From Micromonospora sp. MH99 (GTDB taxonomy: Bacteria > Actinomycetota > Actinomycetes > Mycobacteriales > Micromonosporaceae): a DNA stretch of 49,495 bases. Made by a program: the position numbers and the translations under genes. Under the pieces are notes generated by a model, which had not been told where the DNA came from, did no database searches, and saw only the letters and a program-made list of their open reading frames with translations. This document shows, in pieces, positions 33,952 through 42,258 of this stretch; positions within the stretch are counted from its first letter, which is position 1, and each line of letters starts with the position of its first letter. The stretch covers positions 1 through 49,495 of the forward strand of contig NZ_MUZA01000050.1 of the NCBI RefSeq assembly GCF_021442385.1, given 5' to 3'.

Positions 33952-34484
33952 TCCACCTTCTTCGCCAGCCCGACCAGGTCCCCGGCCAGCTTGTCGACGG
34001 CCGCGCGGTCGGCGGCACGGGCGCCGGTCCAGGTCAGCGTGGCGAGGCGACCGTCGGCGGCCAGCCAGCCGACCTCGGCGACCGGGCCGTGCCCGCCGGC
34101 CGCGGCGGTGGTACGCCGGTACGCCTGCTGACCCAGTCCGGTGACCTTCGCCGCCTTGTCGGGCACCACGTCCGTGCCGAAGGTGGTCTTGTCGATGGTG
34201 GTCTCGGACACACTGAGCATCAGCTCGGGCAGCGCCGCGCGCTCGGCCCGGACCACGCAGGTGTGCGTGTCACCCCGCTCGCTGGCCGCCGCCACGTCGA
34301 AGCGCACCTTGACGAGCTGCTCGATCACCGCGAAGTCCAGCAGCCGGCAGGCGCCCCCCGAGGAGGCCGCCGACACGTCCAGGGCGACCGGCGCCTGCGG
34401 CGGCACCGCCACCGGCTCGGCCTCGGCGGCACAGCCGCTCACCAGCAGGCCCGCCAGCCCGGCGACCACGATCCGCCCGCGCAC
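33936..34484 (-). CDS. Putative lipoprotein, DUF3558-like
   Basis: 182 residues, GTG start with GAGAGGG six bases upstream. The signal peptide R-G-R-I-V-V-A-G-L-A-G-L-L-V-S-G-C ends in an L-V-S-G-C lipobox, so Cys at about residue 17 is lipidated. The mature part has two cysteines (A-C-R-L-L-D-F, H-T-C-V-V-R) that could pair and an Ala/Asp-rich fold reminiscent of actinobacterial DUF3558 lipoproteins. The function is unknown. It faces ideR tail to tail. Confidence 0.82.
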   Translation of the reverse strand: MRGRIVVAGLAGLLVSGCAAEAEPVAVPPQAPVALDVSAASSGGACRLLDFAVIEQLVKVRFDVAAASERGDTHTCVVRAERAALPELMLSVSETTIDKTTFGTDVVPDKAAKVTGLGQQAYRRTTAAAGGHGPVAEVGWLAADGRLATLTWTGARAADRAAVDKLAGDLVGLAKKVDTRAL

Positions 34485-34573
34485 GCTCCACCCTCTCGCC
34501 GACCGACGGCGGAAGGGGCCCCGCCGGATGTCCGTCGGACACCGTACGGGGTGTCCGGGTCGGGCGGAAGTCC

Positions 34574-34828
34574 TCATTCCGAGGGTGGATCGTCCACGTA
34601 CGGGCAGTGGCGGCAGCCCCGGCCGCAGCACGTGCCGCGGCGGGCGAGGAAGCCGGCGCTGAGCACGAACAACCCCGTCGCCGGGTCGAGGTAACCGGCT
34701 TCCCCGGCGGCCAGCGCGGCGGCGTGCGCGGCGAGGATCCGGGCCCGCCCGGGGTGCCCGGGCGGCAGCCGGGACGGGTGCGGCTCGGTGAGCGGTCGAT
34801 CCGCCAGGGGTCGTCGCTCACCGGTCAC
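34574..34828 (-). CDS. DUF5522 family Cys-rich small protein
   Basis: 84 residues. The second half reads Y-L-D-P-A-T-G-L-F-V-L-S-A-G-F-L-A-R-R-G and C-C-G-R-G-C-R-H-C-P-Y, the family signature with four Cys and a His in a C-C-x3-C-x-x-C pattern, likely a metal site. The family is widespread in bacteria; its function is unknown. No coupled neighbour; it precedes the lipoprotein gene in the same direction. Confidence 0.9.
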   Translation of the reverse strand: MTGERRPLADRPLTEPHPSRLPPGHPGRARILAAHAAALAAGEAGYLDPATGLFVLSAGFLARRGTCCGRGCRHCPYVDDPPSE

Positions 34829-34886
34829 CAGCAGCGGTCCTTCCGGGTCACCCGCAGCAGTCTAGAGGCGCCCCGACGACGGCGAC

Positions 34887-35876
34887 TCAACCGTGCCGGG
34901 CCAGGGCGGCGGTCAGCTCGTCGGAGTCCGCGCCGGCGGCCAGCAGCAGCCGCAGCAGCACCCGTGCCTTGTACGGGTCGAGCAAACCGCCGTTACGCAG
35001 TCCCCGCCGTTGCAGGTCGGTCTCCGAGCCGACCGCCCCGTACGTGTGGCGCAGCACCGAGCCGGCGCCGCTGCGGCTGGTGAGCACCACCGGGATCCGG
35101 TTGGCGAGATCGCCGAGCACCGGGACCAGCGTCGCGGGCACGTGCCCGACCCCGAACCCCGCGACCACCAGGCCGTGGTGGGTGTCCGCGAGGCCGTGCA
35201 GGAGCGCGCCGTCGTCGTCCAGGGTGACCACGTACAGCGCCACCCGGGTCGCGTCGAGCCGGTCCGGGTCGACGGGCGGCAACGGCTCGTGGCGCACCGG
35301 GCGGGTCAGCACCCGCACCTCCCCCTCGATGACCTGGCCCAGCGGGCCGGTGTTGGGCGAGGCGAACGTGGCGGTGCTGGTGCTGTGCGTCTTGCGCAGC
35401 CACCTCGCGGCGTGCACCTCGTCGTTGACGGCGACCAGCACGCCCAGGTCTCGGGTGTCCGGCGCGGCGACCACCCGCAGCGCCGCGAGCAGGTTCGCCG
35501 GCCCGTCCGCGCCGGCCAGGGTGGGGTTGCGCATCGCGCCGGTGAAGACCAGCGGGGCGGCGTGCGGCCAGATGAGGTCGGCCAGGAACGCCGTCTCCTC
35601 CAGGGTGTCGGTGCCCTGGGTGACCACGACACCTGTCGCGCCAGCGGACACCGCCCGGGACGCCTCGTCGACCACGGCGAGCAGTTGCCGCGCGGTGAGG
35701 TGTGCGCTCGGCACCGCGTGGGTGTCCCGCACGTCCACGGGCACGCCCAGATCCGCCAGCCCCGGGACGGCGGCGGTGAGGTCCGCGCCGGTGAGCCGGG
35801 TGACCACGCCGGAACGGCCGGCGTCCACCCCGCCCATCGCGATGGTCCCGCCGAGGGTGATGAGCGCGATGGACAC
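34887..35876 (-). CDS. Asparaginase / glutamyl-tRNA amidotransferase-D-type amidohydrolase
   Basis: 329 residues, GTG start behind GGAGGC. Hydrolyses L-asparagine to aspartate and ammonia. Both catalytic Thr motifs are present: L-I-T-L-G-G-T-I-A-M-G near residue 5 and V-V-T-Q-G-T-D-T-L-E-E-T-A-F (Thr-Asp pair) near residue 88. G-A-M-R-N-P-T-L-A-G-A-D-G-P-A-N-L follows. No signal peptide, so it is cytoplasmic (type I-like). It is divergent from the MFS gene, with about 200 bases of spacer containing no obvious gene. Confidence 0.93.
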   Translation of the reverse strand: MSIALITLGGTIAMGGVDAGRSGVVTRLTGADLTAAVPGLADLGVPVDVRDTHAVPSAHLTARQLLAVVDEASRAVSAGATGVVVTQGTDTLEETAFLADLIWPHAAPLVFTGAMRNPTLAGADGPANLLAALRVVAAPDTRDLGVLVAVNDEVHAARWLRKTHSTSTATFASPNTGPLGQVIEGEVRVLTRPVRHEPLPPVDPDRLDATRVALYVVTLDDDGALLHGLADTHHGLVVAGFGVGHVPATLVPVLGDLANRIPVVLTSRSGAGSVLRHTYGAVGSETDLQRRGLRNGGLLDPYKARVLLRLLLAAGADSDELTAALARHG

Positions 35877-36077
35877 GGTCGAGCCTCCATTCGCCGTCCG
35901 GCCGCCGGACGGCCCGACGACCGTACCCAGGTCGTTTGTCCGACCGGCAGTACCCCGGCCCGCGCTGCGCGGCGACGGCCGGGGCAGCGGAAATGCGGTG
36001 TCGGACGGCTCGCGCCGTGGATAGAGTCCGCGGGCCGCCGGCCGGCGGCGCTTAACCCGCACGGACAGGCGGCGACG

Positions 36078-37355
36078 GTGAGTCAGCAGGTGCAGCAGTC
36101 CCCGGCGGTCGAGGCGGGGGCGGTCCCGTCGCTGTGGCGCAGCCGGAACTTCCTGCTGCTCTGGGGCGGCCAGACGGTAAGTGAGCTGGGCACCCGCATC
36201 GCCAACGTGGCGGTGCCGCTGCTCGCCGCGGACACCCTGCACGCCAGCGTGTTCCAGGTCTCCCTGCTGACCGTCCTGGCCTGGCTGCCGTACCTGCTGT
36301 TCTCGCTGCCGGCGGGCATCGTCGCCGACCGGCTCGACCAGCGGCGGCTGATGATCGCGTGCGACCTGGGTCGGGCCGCGCTCCTGCTGTCCCTGCCGGT
36401 GGCCGCCCTGGTCGGCCACCTCACCCTGCCCTTCCTGTACGCGGTGGTCGGGCTCGGTGGCGTGCTCACCGTGCTGTTCACCGTGGCGTACAAGACCCTG
36501 CTGCCCCGGCTGGTGCCGGCGGACCTGCTGGTGGACGGCAACGCCAAGCTGACCATCAGCCAGGACGCCGCCGAACTGGTCGGTCCGACGGTCAGCGGCG
36601 CGTTGATCGGGCTGGTCGGCGCCGCCCGCACCTTCCTGGCCAACGGGTTCGCCTTCCTGGTCAGCGCGCTGACGCTGATCCTGATCCGGGAGGCGCCGGT
36701 ACGCCGCGAGCCGGCTCCCCGCGTACCCCTGCGGGTGGAGTTGACCGACGGGCTCGGCTTCATCCGGCGGCAGCCGATCCTGGTCAGCATCCTGGCCTGC
36801 ACGACGTGGTCGAACTTCTGGGTGATGGCGTCCGCCTCGATCGAGGTGACCTTCCTGGTGCGGGAGCTGCACGCCGCGCCGGTGCAGGTGGGTCTGGTCT
36901 TCTCGGTCAGCGCCGTCGGCGGGCTGGTGGTGGGGGTGCTGGCCGCCCGGCTGTCGGCCTGGCTCGGCTCGGCCCGGGTGATCTGGCTGGCGATGACCGT
37001 CCCGGGCCCGCTCTATCTGCTGATGCCGTTGGCCCGACCCGGCTGGGGGCTGCTGCTCTACGGCGTCGGGCTGGCCGCGTTCTCGGCCAACGCGGTGCTG
37101 TTCAACGTCGCGGCGATGTCGTACCGACAGCGCATCACCCCGCCGGCGATCCTCGGCCGGGTCAACGCCACGTTCCTCTGGATCTGCTTCGGGGTGATCC
37201 CGCTCGGCGCGCTGACCGGCGGGGCGCTCGGCACCACGCTGGGGCTGCGCGGCGCGCTCTGGGTGTGCGTGCTCGGCACCTGGGCGGCGTGCCTGTTCGT
37301 GGTCTGCTCGCCGCTGCGACGGATGCGGGACACGCCGCCGGACGTCGGCGTCTGA
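36078..37355 (+). CDS. MFS transporter (putative multidrug or metabolite exporter)
   Basis: 425 residues, 11-12 membrane helices. The motif L-P-A-G-I-V-A-D-R-L-D-Q-R-R between helices 2 and 3 is the MFS motif A, with the R-N-F-x-L-L-W start typical of the DHA3-like (MefA/Enterobactin exporter-type) branch. G-R-V-N-A-T in the C-terminal half is also typical of that branch. Substrate unknown. The alpha/beta-hydrolase gene starts 12 bases after the stop and probably shares the transcript. Confidence 0.92.
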   Translation: MSQQVQQSPAVEAGAVPSLWRSRNFLLLWGGQTVSELGTRIANVAVPLLAADTLHASVFQVSLLTVLAWLPYLLFSLPAGIVADRLDQRRLMIACDLGRAALLLSLPVAALVGHLTLPFLYAVVGLGGVLTVLFTVAYKTLLPRLVPADLLVDGNAKLTISQDAAELVGPTVSGALIGLVGAARTFLANGFAFLVSALTLILIREAPVRREPAPRVPLRVELTDGLGFIRRQPILVSILACTTWSNFWVMASASIEVTFLVRELHAAPVQVGLVFSVSAVGGLVVGVLAARLSAWLGSARVIWLAMTVPGPLYLLMPLARPGWGLLLYGVGLAAFSANAVLFNVAAMSYRQRITPPAILGRVNATFLWICFGVIPLGALTGGALGTTLGLRGALWVCVLGTWAACLFVVCSPLRRMRDTPPDVGV

Positions 37356-37366
37356 GAGGGTGGGTC

Positions 37367-38206
37367 ATGCCCACCTTCGCCGCGCCCGACGGCACCACGC
37401 TCGCGTACCGGAGTCTCGGCGGGGGCGATCCGCTGATCTGCCTGCCCGGCGGGCCGATGCGCGACTCGGCGTACCTCGGTGACCTGGGTGGCCTGTCCTC
37501 GCATCGGAGCCTGGTTCGGCTGGACCTGCGCGGCACCGGCCGGTCGGCGGTGCCGTCGGACGCCTCCTCGTACCGGTGCGACCGCCTGGTCGCGGACGTC
37601 GAGGCGCTGCGCGTGCACCTCGGGCTCGACCGGCTGGACCTGCTCGGGCACTCCGCCGGCGCCAACCTGGCGTTGCGGTACGCGACCTGGCATCCCGACC
37701 GGGTCGGCCGGCTGGCGCTGATCACGCCGAGCACCCGGGCCGTCGGGCTCGAGGCGACCGCCGCGCTGCGCCAGGAGGTCACCCGGGCCCGCTCCGGTGA
37801 GCGGTGGTACCCGGAGGCCGCCGCAGCGCTGGAGTCCATGGTGACCGGACGGGCCACCGGCGACGCCTGGCAGGCGATCGCGCCGTTCTTCTACGGCCGG
37901 TGGGACACGGCGGCCCGCGCGCACCAGGCGGTCGAGGCCGCCCAGCGCAACCAGGAGGCCGCCCGGATGTTCGGCGCCGACGGCGCTTTCGACCCGCCGG
38001 TCACCCGCGCCGCGCTCGCCGCCCATCCACGCCCGGTGCTGCTGCTCGCCGGTGAGCTGGATCTCGGTGCCCCGCCGGGTCTGGTTGCCCAGCTCGCGGA
38101 GCTGATGCCCCGCGCCGAGCTGGTCGTACAGCCGGGCGCGGGGCACTACCCGTGGCTGGACGACGCCGACCAGTTCACCGTCACGGTCTCGGCGTTCCTG
38201 CGCTGA
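37367..38206 (+). CDS. Alpha/beta hydrolase (proline iminopeptidase-like)
   Basis: 279 residues. The oxyanion region C-L-P-G-G-P-M, nucleophile elbow G-H-S-A-G-A-N, acid L-A-G-E-L-D-L-G and base G-A-G-H-Y-P-W form a complete Ser-Asp-His triad. A helical cap spans residues about 125-205. H-G-G-P-type oxyanion and Y-R at the entrance resemble prolyl aminopeptidases and epoxide hydrolases; the substrate is unknown. Ribosome site GAGAGGG. Just downstream of the MFS gene and immediately upstream of the MerR gene. Confidence 0.9.
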   Translation: MPTFAAPDGTTLAYRSLGGGDPLICLPGGPMRDSAYLGDLGGLSSHRSLVRLDLRGTGRSAVPSDASSYRCDRLVADVEALRVHLGLDRLDLLGHSAGANLALRYATWHPDRVGRLALITPSTRAVGLEATAALRQEVTRARSGERWYPEAAAALESMVTGRATGDAWQAIAPFFYGRWDTAARAHQAVEAAQRNQEAARMFGADGAFDPPVTRAALAAHPRPVLLLAGELDLGAPPGLVAQLAELMPRAELVVQPGAGHYPWLDDADQFTVTVSAFLR

Positions 38207-38215
38207 TGCGGTGGC

Positions 38216-38252
38216 TTGAGTCTCCAGCGGGGGGAGACCGCAGGGTGGGGAC
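38216..38252 (+). promoter_or_regulatory. MerR-type promoter with 19-bp spacer and operator dyad
   Basis: -35 TTGAGT (38216-38221) and -10 CAGGGT (38241-38246) are separated by 19 bp, the long spacer characteristic of MerR-regulated promoters. Within the spacer lies the dyad GTCTCC (38220-38225) and GGAGAC (38233-38238), the operator. Only six bases separate the -10 from the ATG, so the transcript is probably leaderless. The downstream gene is a MerR protein, so autoregulation is likely. Confidence 0.75.
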
Positions 38253-39188
38253 ATGAGCGGTGACGAGCGGTACACGATCGGCGACCTGGCCCGACGCACC
38301 GGGCTGGGCGTCAAGACCATCCGGTACTACGCCGACAGCGGGATCGTGCCGCCGACCGACCGGAGCCCGGCCGGCTACCGCCAGTTCGGCCCGGACGCCG
38401 TGGCGCGACTCGAACTGGTCCGGACGTTGCGCGACCTGGGCGTGGACCTGGCCTCCATCCGTCGGGTCGTGGACCGCGAGGTGCCCCTGCACGAGGTGGC
38501 CGCCGCGCACGCCGAGGCGCTGGCGGTGCAGGTCCGGGTGCTGCGGCTGCGCCAGGCCGTCCTGACCGTCGCGGCGAGGCGCGAGGCGGGTCCGTCCGAG
38601 GTTGACGATCTGCACCGGTTGGCCCGGCTCACCGCCCACGAACGGCGGCAACTGGTGGACGACTTCCTGGACAGCGTCTTCACCGGCGACCCGGCGCCGT
38701 ACCCGGGTGTGCTCGTCTCGATGACACCCGAGCTGCCCGACGACCCGACCACCGAGCAGGTGCGGGCGTGGGTGGAGTTGGCCGACCTGTGCCGGGACCC
38801 GACCTTTCGGGCGAGCATGCGGCGGCTCGTTCGCCAGCACGCCGCCGACCACGACGTGCCCGGGCTGCCCCGCCCGGACGCCGTCGCCGTGGTCCGGGAC
38901 GGGGTGGTGGCCGCCCTGGCCGCCGGCCTCGATCCGGCCGGCCCCGAGGCCGAGCCGGTGGTCGCGGCGGTCACCAGCCGGTACGCCCGTCTGCACGGCC
39001 TCCCCGACGACGCCGACCTGCGCCAGCGGTTGCTCGACCGGCTGGTTCTGGCCAACGACCCGCGCCGGGATCGTTACCTCGACCTGCTGTCGGTGATCAA
39101 CGGCTGGTCGGGTGGCGGCGCGGTCACGCCGGCCGTGGACTGGTTCATCCGCGCCCTGCGCGCCCCGATACCCGCACCGGCCGCATGA
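38253..39188 (+). CDS. MerR-family transcriptional regulator with large effector domain
   Basis: 311 residues. Residues 7-75 hold the MerR DNA-binding domain: Y-T-I-G-D-L-A-R-R-T-G-L-G-V-K-T-I-R-Y-Y and G-Y-R-Q-F in the wing. A coiled coil (residues about 85-115) links to a C-terminal 190-residue helical domain with no known effector signature; it is not the short metal-binding tail of CueR or ZntR type, so an organic ligand is more likely. Probably controls its own promoter and possibly the preceding MFS/hydrolase pair. Convergent with DUF2332. Confidence 0.92.
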   Translation: MSGDERYTIGDLARRTGLGVKTIRYYADSGIVPPTDRSPAGYRQFGPDAVARLELVRTLRDLGVDLASIRRVVDREVPLHEVAAAHAEALAVQVRVLRLRQAVLTVAARREAGPSEVDDLHRLARLTAHERRQLVDDFLDSVFTGDPAPYPGVLVSMTPELPDDPTTEQVRAWVELADLCRDPTFRASMRRLVRQHAADHDVPGLPRPDAVAVVRDGVVAALAAGLDPAGPEAEPVVAAVTSRYARLHGLPDDADLRQRLLDRLVLANDPRRDRYLDLLSVINGWSGGGAVTPAVDWFIRALRAPIPAPAA

Positions 39189-39197
39189 GCCAGGGTG

Positions 39198-40133
39198 TCA
39201 CCCGAACCACGTGATCGCCTGGCCGTGCCCCCGGGTCCAGGCCAGCGGTCGCCCGTCCAGCGCGAGGACGTTGTGCAGCGCCGCGTCCGGCGAGTCGGGC
39301 AGCCCGTCGTAGGGCAGCACCTCCGGGGCCTCGTTGGCGATCCAGTGTCCCGGCAGCTCCCGCACGAGCCGGACGAACGCCTCCCGACGGGCGACGGGCA
39401 CCTGGTAGAGCACCGAGGTGTGAAAGACGACAAGCGTCGCGTCGGTCGGCGCCCGCGCCGCCAGCGCCGGCAGGTCGTCCACCAGGTCGCCGCGGATCAG
39501 CAGCGGCGGCTCAGCCGCAGCGACCGCAGCCGCGGCGCGCAGCCGGGCCCGCCGGTGCCCGTGCTCCGGCCAGATCAGGGCGTCCAACCAGGACACGTCG
39601 TCGGGGTCGGTCACGTCGAGCGGGTTCAGGTCCAGGCCGGCCCGCCACACCACCTGGGGTACGCGTGTCGGCGGTTCGAAGCCGCTGGCCGCGCACTCCA
39701 GGACCGGCTCGCCGGACCCGATCCGGTGCTCGCCGTACCGGTAGGCGTACCGGTCGGGGTAGAGGCAGAGACCGGCGGACGCCCCGACCTCCAGCAGGGC
39801 GAGGGGCTGCGGCAGCGCGGTGAGCACCGGCAGCAGGACCGCACACCTGCCGGCCTCGTTGGTCTGGGTGGCCCGGGTCCGCATCTCCGCCTCGACGGCC
39901 GGCCAGTGCGCCACCGTGAAGTCGTGGAACGCGGCCGGGTCGTCGACCGGGCCGCCCAACCAACGGACCACGCCGAACAGCAGATTCGGCTGACGCTTGG
40001 CCGGCGGGAGCGTGTCGAGGAGGGCGAGCAGGTCGCCGTCGTGGGCGACGACGTCGGACAGTCGCTCGTACGTCGGCGACACCCCGTGTGCCTCGCGGCG
40101 CGCGAACTCGACGTACGCCTCTGCGGTTGTCAT
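39198..40133 (-). CDS. DUF2332 family protein
   Basis: 311 residues, ATG behind GAGGG. Begins with a helical region (A-Y-V-E-F-A-R-R-E-A-H-G-V-S-P-T-Y-E-R-L), then A-L-L-E-V-G-A-S-A-G-L-C-L-Y-P-D (near residue 113), a Gly-rich loop compatible with a Rossmann-type SAM-binding site. L-I-W-P-E-H and T-L-V-V-F-H-T-S-V-L are further family blocks. A methyltransferase-like fold has been suggested by motif; no activity is established. Convergent with merR. Confidence 0.9.
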   Translation of the reverse strand: MTTAEAYVEFARREAHGVSPTYERLSDVVAHDGDLLALLDTLPPAKRQPNLLFGVVRWLGGPVDDPAAFHDFTVAHWPAVEAEMRTRATQTNEAGRCAVLLPVLTALPQPLALLEVGASAGLCLYPDRYAYRYGEHRIGSGEPVLECAASGFEPPTRVPQVVWRAGLDLNPLDVTDPDDVSWLDALIWPEHGHRRARLRAAAAVAAAEPPLLIRGDLVDDLPALAARAPTDATLVVFHTSVLYQVPVARREAFVRLVRELPGHWIANEAPEVLPYDGLPDSPDAALHNVLALDGRPLAWTRGHGQAITWFG

Positions 40134-40158
40134 GCCCTCATCGTCGCAGCCCAATCCT

Positions 40159-40195
40159 CGGTGGGTCAGCCCCGTGCTCGTGCGCTGACCCACCG
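40159..40195 (-). terminator. Hairpin downstream of the CU044_5270-type gene
   Basis: Perfect 12-bp stem CGGTGGGTCAGC (40159-40170) and GCTGACCCACCG (40184-40195) with a 13-base loop. It lies between the stop of the CU044_5270-type gene and the start of DUF2332, both on the minus strand, so it probably ends the former. No U-run. Confidence 0.6.
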
Positions 40196-40217
40196 GCCTT
40201 CTCGATCCCGGCACCGC

Positions 40218-41195
40218 TCAGGGCAGCTGGCCCGGTCGGTCGACGATGGCGACGCGCAGTAGCGCGGCAGTGTTGTACAGGGACTCCTTGCCGTTACGCA
40301 CCAACGAGTTGCGGGTGCCGAGGTAGACGTGGGAGTCCCGATCGAAGATGAGGTCCAGGTTTCCACCGATCACCCCGGGCATCCGAATCGCCACCCCATG
40401 GCGCCCGGCAGCGTCCACCACGTCACCCGAGATGACTACCGCTCCGGGTTGCCGTGCCAGCAGTTCGAACAGCGCCGCGAGCGCTCGGGGTGGCACGTAT
40501 CCATCGAGCATCGACCACGCGGTGGTGTACGCCATGCTCTCGCCCCCGTATACGGCCTCCTCGTCGGCGCCTTCGGGTAGATGCAGGTCGACCGGGTGCG
40601 CCCGAAGGTAGCGCAGCAGCTCGTCCGGATCGGTGGGCAGATCGCCGTGGTACGCGGGCGGCTGGAACGCGTCGAGTTTCTTCTCGGGATCGGCGGGATC
40701 ATCGATGCGGAGCACCCTGAGCTCGCTCCACCCGTTCGGGTCGCTCTCCGGTCGATAGCGCACCTGCGTGTACGCGACTCCACCTGCCGACTGCCACAGT
40801 TGGTTCCGGATGGTCCGGTACGGGCCACTGGCCGGCATGTCCCGGATCGTCGCCACGGTTTCCGTGAAGACGTACTGGTCGGGGCGGGCGGTGAGCTCCG
40901 GCTGCTGCCGGGCGGCGTCGGCCGCCAGGTGGAAGACCTCCGACGCGCTGGCCGTGGGCGGCGACTGATCGCCGAGCCTCATGGTCTGGACCGCCAGCGC
41001 ACCGGCGGTCAGCGTCACCGCCAGCCCGACCGCTCCGGCGAGACGCCAACCGCGCGGGAACCGGGTACGGCGTCCGGCCGGACGGCCCGCCGACGCCAAC
41101 TCGGCCCGTCGGGCGACGTGCGCGCTCAGGTCCCTGAGAAGCTGCTCCTCGAAACCCCGCGGCGACCGTTCAGTCGTGTTCATCGTCAGCTTCAT
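40218..41195 (-). CDS. CU044_5270 family membrane protein (probable ECF partner)
   Basis: 325 residues. A cytosolic N-terminus of about 48 residues precedes one membrane helix (residues about 49-71), then an extracytoplasmic domain of about 250 residues with A-A-x-x-A-R-Q-Q-P, Y-V-F-T-E-T, L-W-Q-S and G-V-A-I-R-M-P. This layout (inside segment, one helix, outer sensor) and its position right after an ECF sigma gene (6-base gap) suggest an anti-sigma or sensory partner, though the canonical zinc-binding H-x3-C-x2-C motif is absent. The ATG at 41195 lies right after the sigma gene stop; an ATG four codons later is possible. Confidence 0.88.
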   Translation of the reverse strand: MKLTMNTTERSPRGFEEQLLRDLSAHVARRAELASAGRPAGRRTRFPRGWRLAGAVGLAVTLTAGALAVQTMRLGDQSPPTASASEVFHLAADAARQQPELTARPDQYVFTETVATIRDMPASGPYRTIRNQLWQSAGGVAYTQVRYRPESDPNGWSELRVLRIDDPADPEKKLDAFQPPAYHGDLPTDPDELLRYLRAHPVDLHLPEGADEEAVYGGESMAYTTAWSMLDGYVPPRALAALFELLARQPGAVVISGDVVDAAGRHGVAIRMPGVIGGNLDLIFDRDSHVYLGTRNSLVRNGKESLYNTAALLRVAIVDRPGQLP

Positions 41196-41201
41196 CTCAT
41201 C

Positions 41202-41771
41202 TCAGGCGAGGGTGGTGACCGGGCGGGCGAGCAGGGCGCGGACGAGCCGGCGGGCACGGTGCAGGCGGACCCGGGCGGCGACCGGTGACATCCCGAGCAC
41301 TGTCGCCGCCTCCGCGACGGTGAGCCCGTCCACGGCGACGAGTTCGACAAGCGTCCGGGTGTCCTCGGGCAGCTCGCTCAGCGCGCGATGGGTGCGGCGG
41401 GCCACCGACTCGGCGTCGATCCGCTCCTCGATGCGGGCGATGTCATCGGGGCCGAGGTCCCGTCGTCCGGCCAGTCGACCGGTCACCCGCAGTCGTTGGG
41501 CCGCCCGACGCCGCTCGTCGCCGATGACGTTGCGGGCCACCCCGTACAGCCAGCCGATCTGGCTACCCCGGTCCGGCCGGTAGCCGGCCGCCGACTCGAT
41601 CACCGCCAGGAACACGTCGGCGGTCAGGTCGGCGGCGAGATGGGGGTCGTCGACCCGCCGCGCCACGAACCGGCCCACCGCCTCCAGGTGCCGCCGGTAG
41701 AAGACCTCGAAGGCCACCGGATCGGTTCCAATTCCGGAGATGTCGTCATCGGCTCGGCTCGGCTCATTCAC
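41202..41771 (-). CDS. ECF-type RNA polymerase sigma factor
   Basis: 189 residues with regions 2 and 4 only. Region 2: F-E-V-F-Y-R-R-H-L-E-A-V-G-R-F-V, D-L-T-A-D-V-F-L-A-V-I-E and G-W-L-Y-G-V-A-R-N-V-I. Region 4: L-P-E-D-T-R-T-L-V-E-L-V-A-V-D-G-L-T-V-A-E-A-A-T-V-L-G plus the recognition helix S-P-V-A-A-R-V-R-L-H-R-A-R-R. Drives a small stress or signal regulon in response to the membrane partner encoded downstream. Upstream is a 83-base gap with several T-A-A-C-A-C-like hexamers but no certain autoregulatory promoter. Confidence 0.92.
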   Translation of the reverse strand: MNEPSRADDDISGIGTDPVAFEVFYRRHLEAVGRFVARRVDDPHLAADLTADVFLAVIESAAGYRPDRGSQIGWLYGVARNVIGDERRRAAQRLRVTGRLAGRRDLGPDDIARIEERIDAESVARRTHRALSELPEDTRTLVELVAVDGLTVAEAATVLGMSPVAARVRLHRARRLVRALLARPVTTLA

Positions 41772-41854
41772 AGGCCGTCCTCTCTCGCGCGTTCACACCT
41801 CTTCTTCGTTCGTCGGAGCATGGGTGTTACCGAACTCCGATCAGAGCGAGTCGT

Positions 41855-42043
41855 TCACAGCTCGTCAGCATCAGGTGATCGAGCCGGCTTTCTGCGGTTG
41901 GAGATCTCCTCCAGGTGCTGGAGCTGGTGCTGCCGGACCATCTCGTCCCAGACCTCCTGGTCGTAGTCCGGGTTCGGCGGGATCCACTTGTGCGAATTGT
42001 CGCTGTAGTGGAACCTCTCATCGCCCCGCCGGATCAGACTCAC
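41855..42043 (-). CDS. Small charged protein, last gene of the micro-operon
   Basis: 62 residues. The GTG at 42043 overlaps the preceding stop (GTGA), so translation is coupled. The protein starts M-S-L-I-R-R-G-D-E-R-F, has a W-I-P-P-N-P-D-Y-D-Q-E-V-W-D-E-M turn and a helical R-Q-H-Q-L-Q-H-L-E-E-I-S part, and ends in a polar tail. No cysteines, unlike the three genes before it. Unrecognised; probably acts with the upstream products. Confidence 0.6.
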   Translation of the reverse strand: MSLIRRGDERFHYSDNSHKWIPPNPDYDQEVWDEMVRQHQLQHLEEISNRRKPARSPDADEL

Positions 42044-42258
42044 CGAACCCAGCCCAAGAAGCGGCGGTGCAGCAGCCCGGCAGGCACCCAGGTCAGATCC
42101 TCGGCTGCCCAGACCAGGCAGGACCCCATGTAGAGGGCCAACGACACGGGTGCGCCCTCGAACTCGGCACGTAGTTCGGTGCGCCGGGTCCGGCAGGGCC
42201 AAGGCGCCGCGCAGCCGCCGCAGGTCCACACCGGAAGAACCCGGCCGTGGGCGGTCAC
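42040..42258 (-). CDS. Small Cys-rich protein (family often labelled flavin reductase)
   Basis: 72 residues, GTG overlapping the stop of the gene before (GTGA). W-T-C-G-G-C-A-A-P-W-P-C gives CxxC...C, followed by an amphipathic helix with E-F-E-G-A-P-V-S-L-A-L-Y-M and a C-terminal L-L-H-R-R-F-L-G-W. Similar Micromonospora proteins are, from memory, annotated as flavin reductase, but it is too short and has no flavin motif. A metal- or partner-binding role is more likely. Confidence 0.7.
   Translation of the reverse strand: MTAHGRVLPVWTCGGCAAPWPCRTRRTELRAEFEGAPVSLALYMGSCLVWAAEDLTWVPAGLLHRRFLGWVR

Noticed and set aside
35877..36872. Upstream extension of the asparaginase frame
   Set aside because: Antisense to the MFS gene; the GTG at 35876 has a ribosome site and the family N-terminus.
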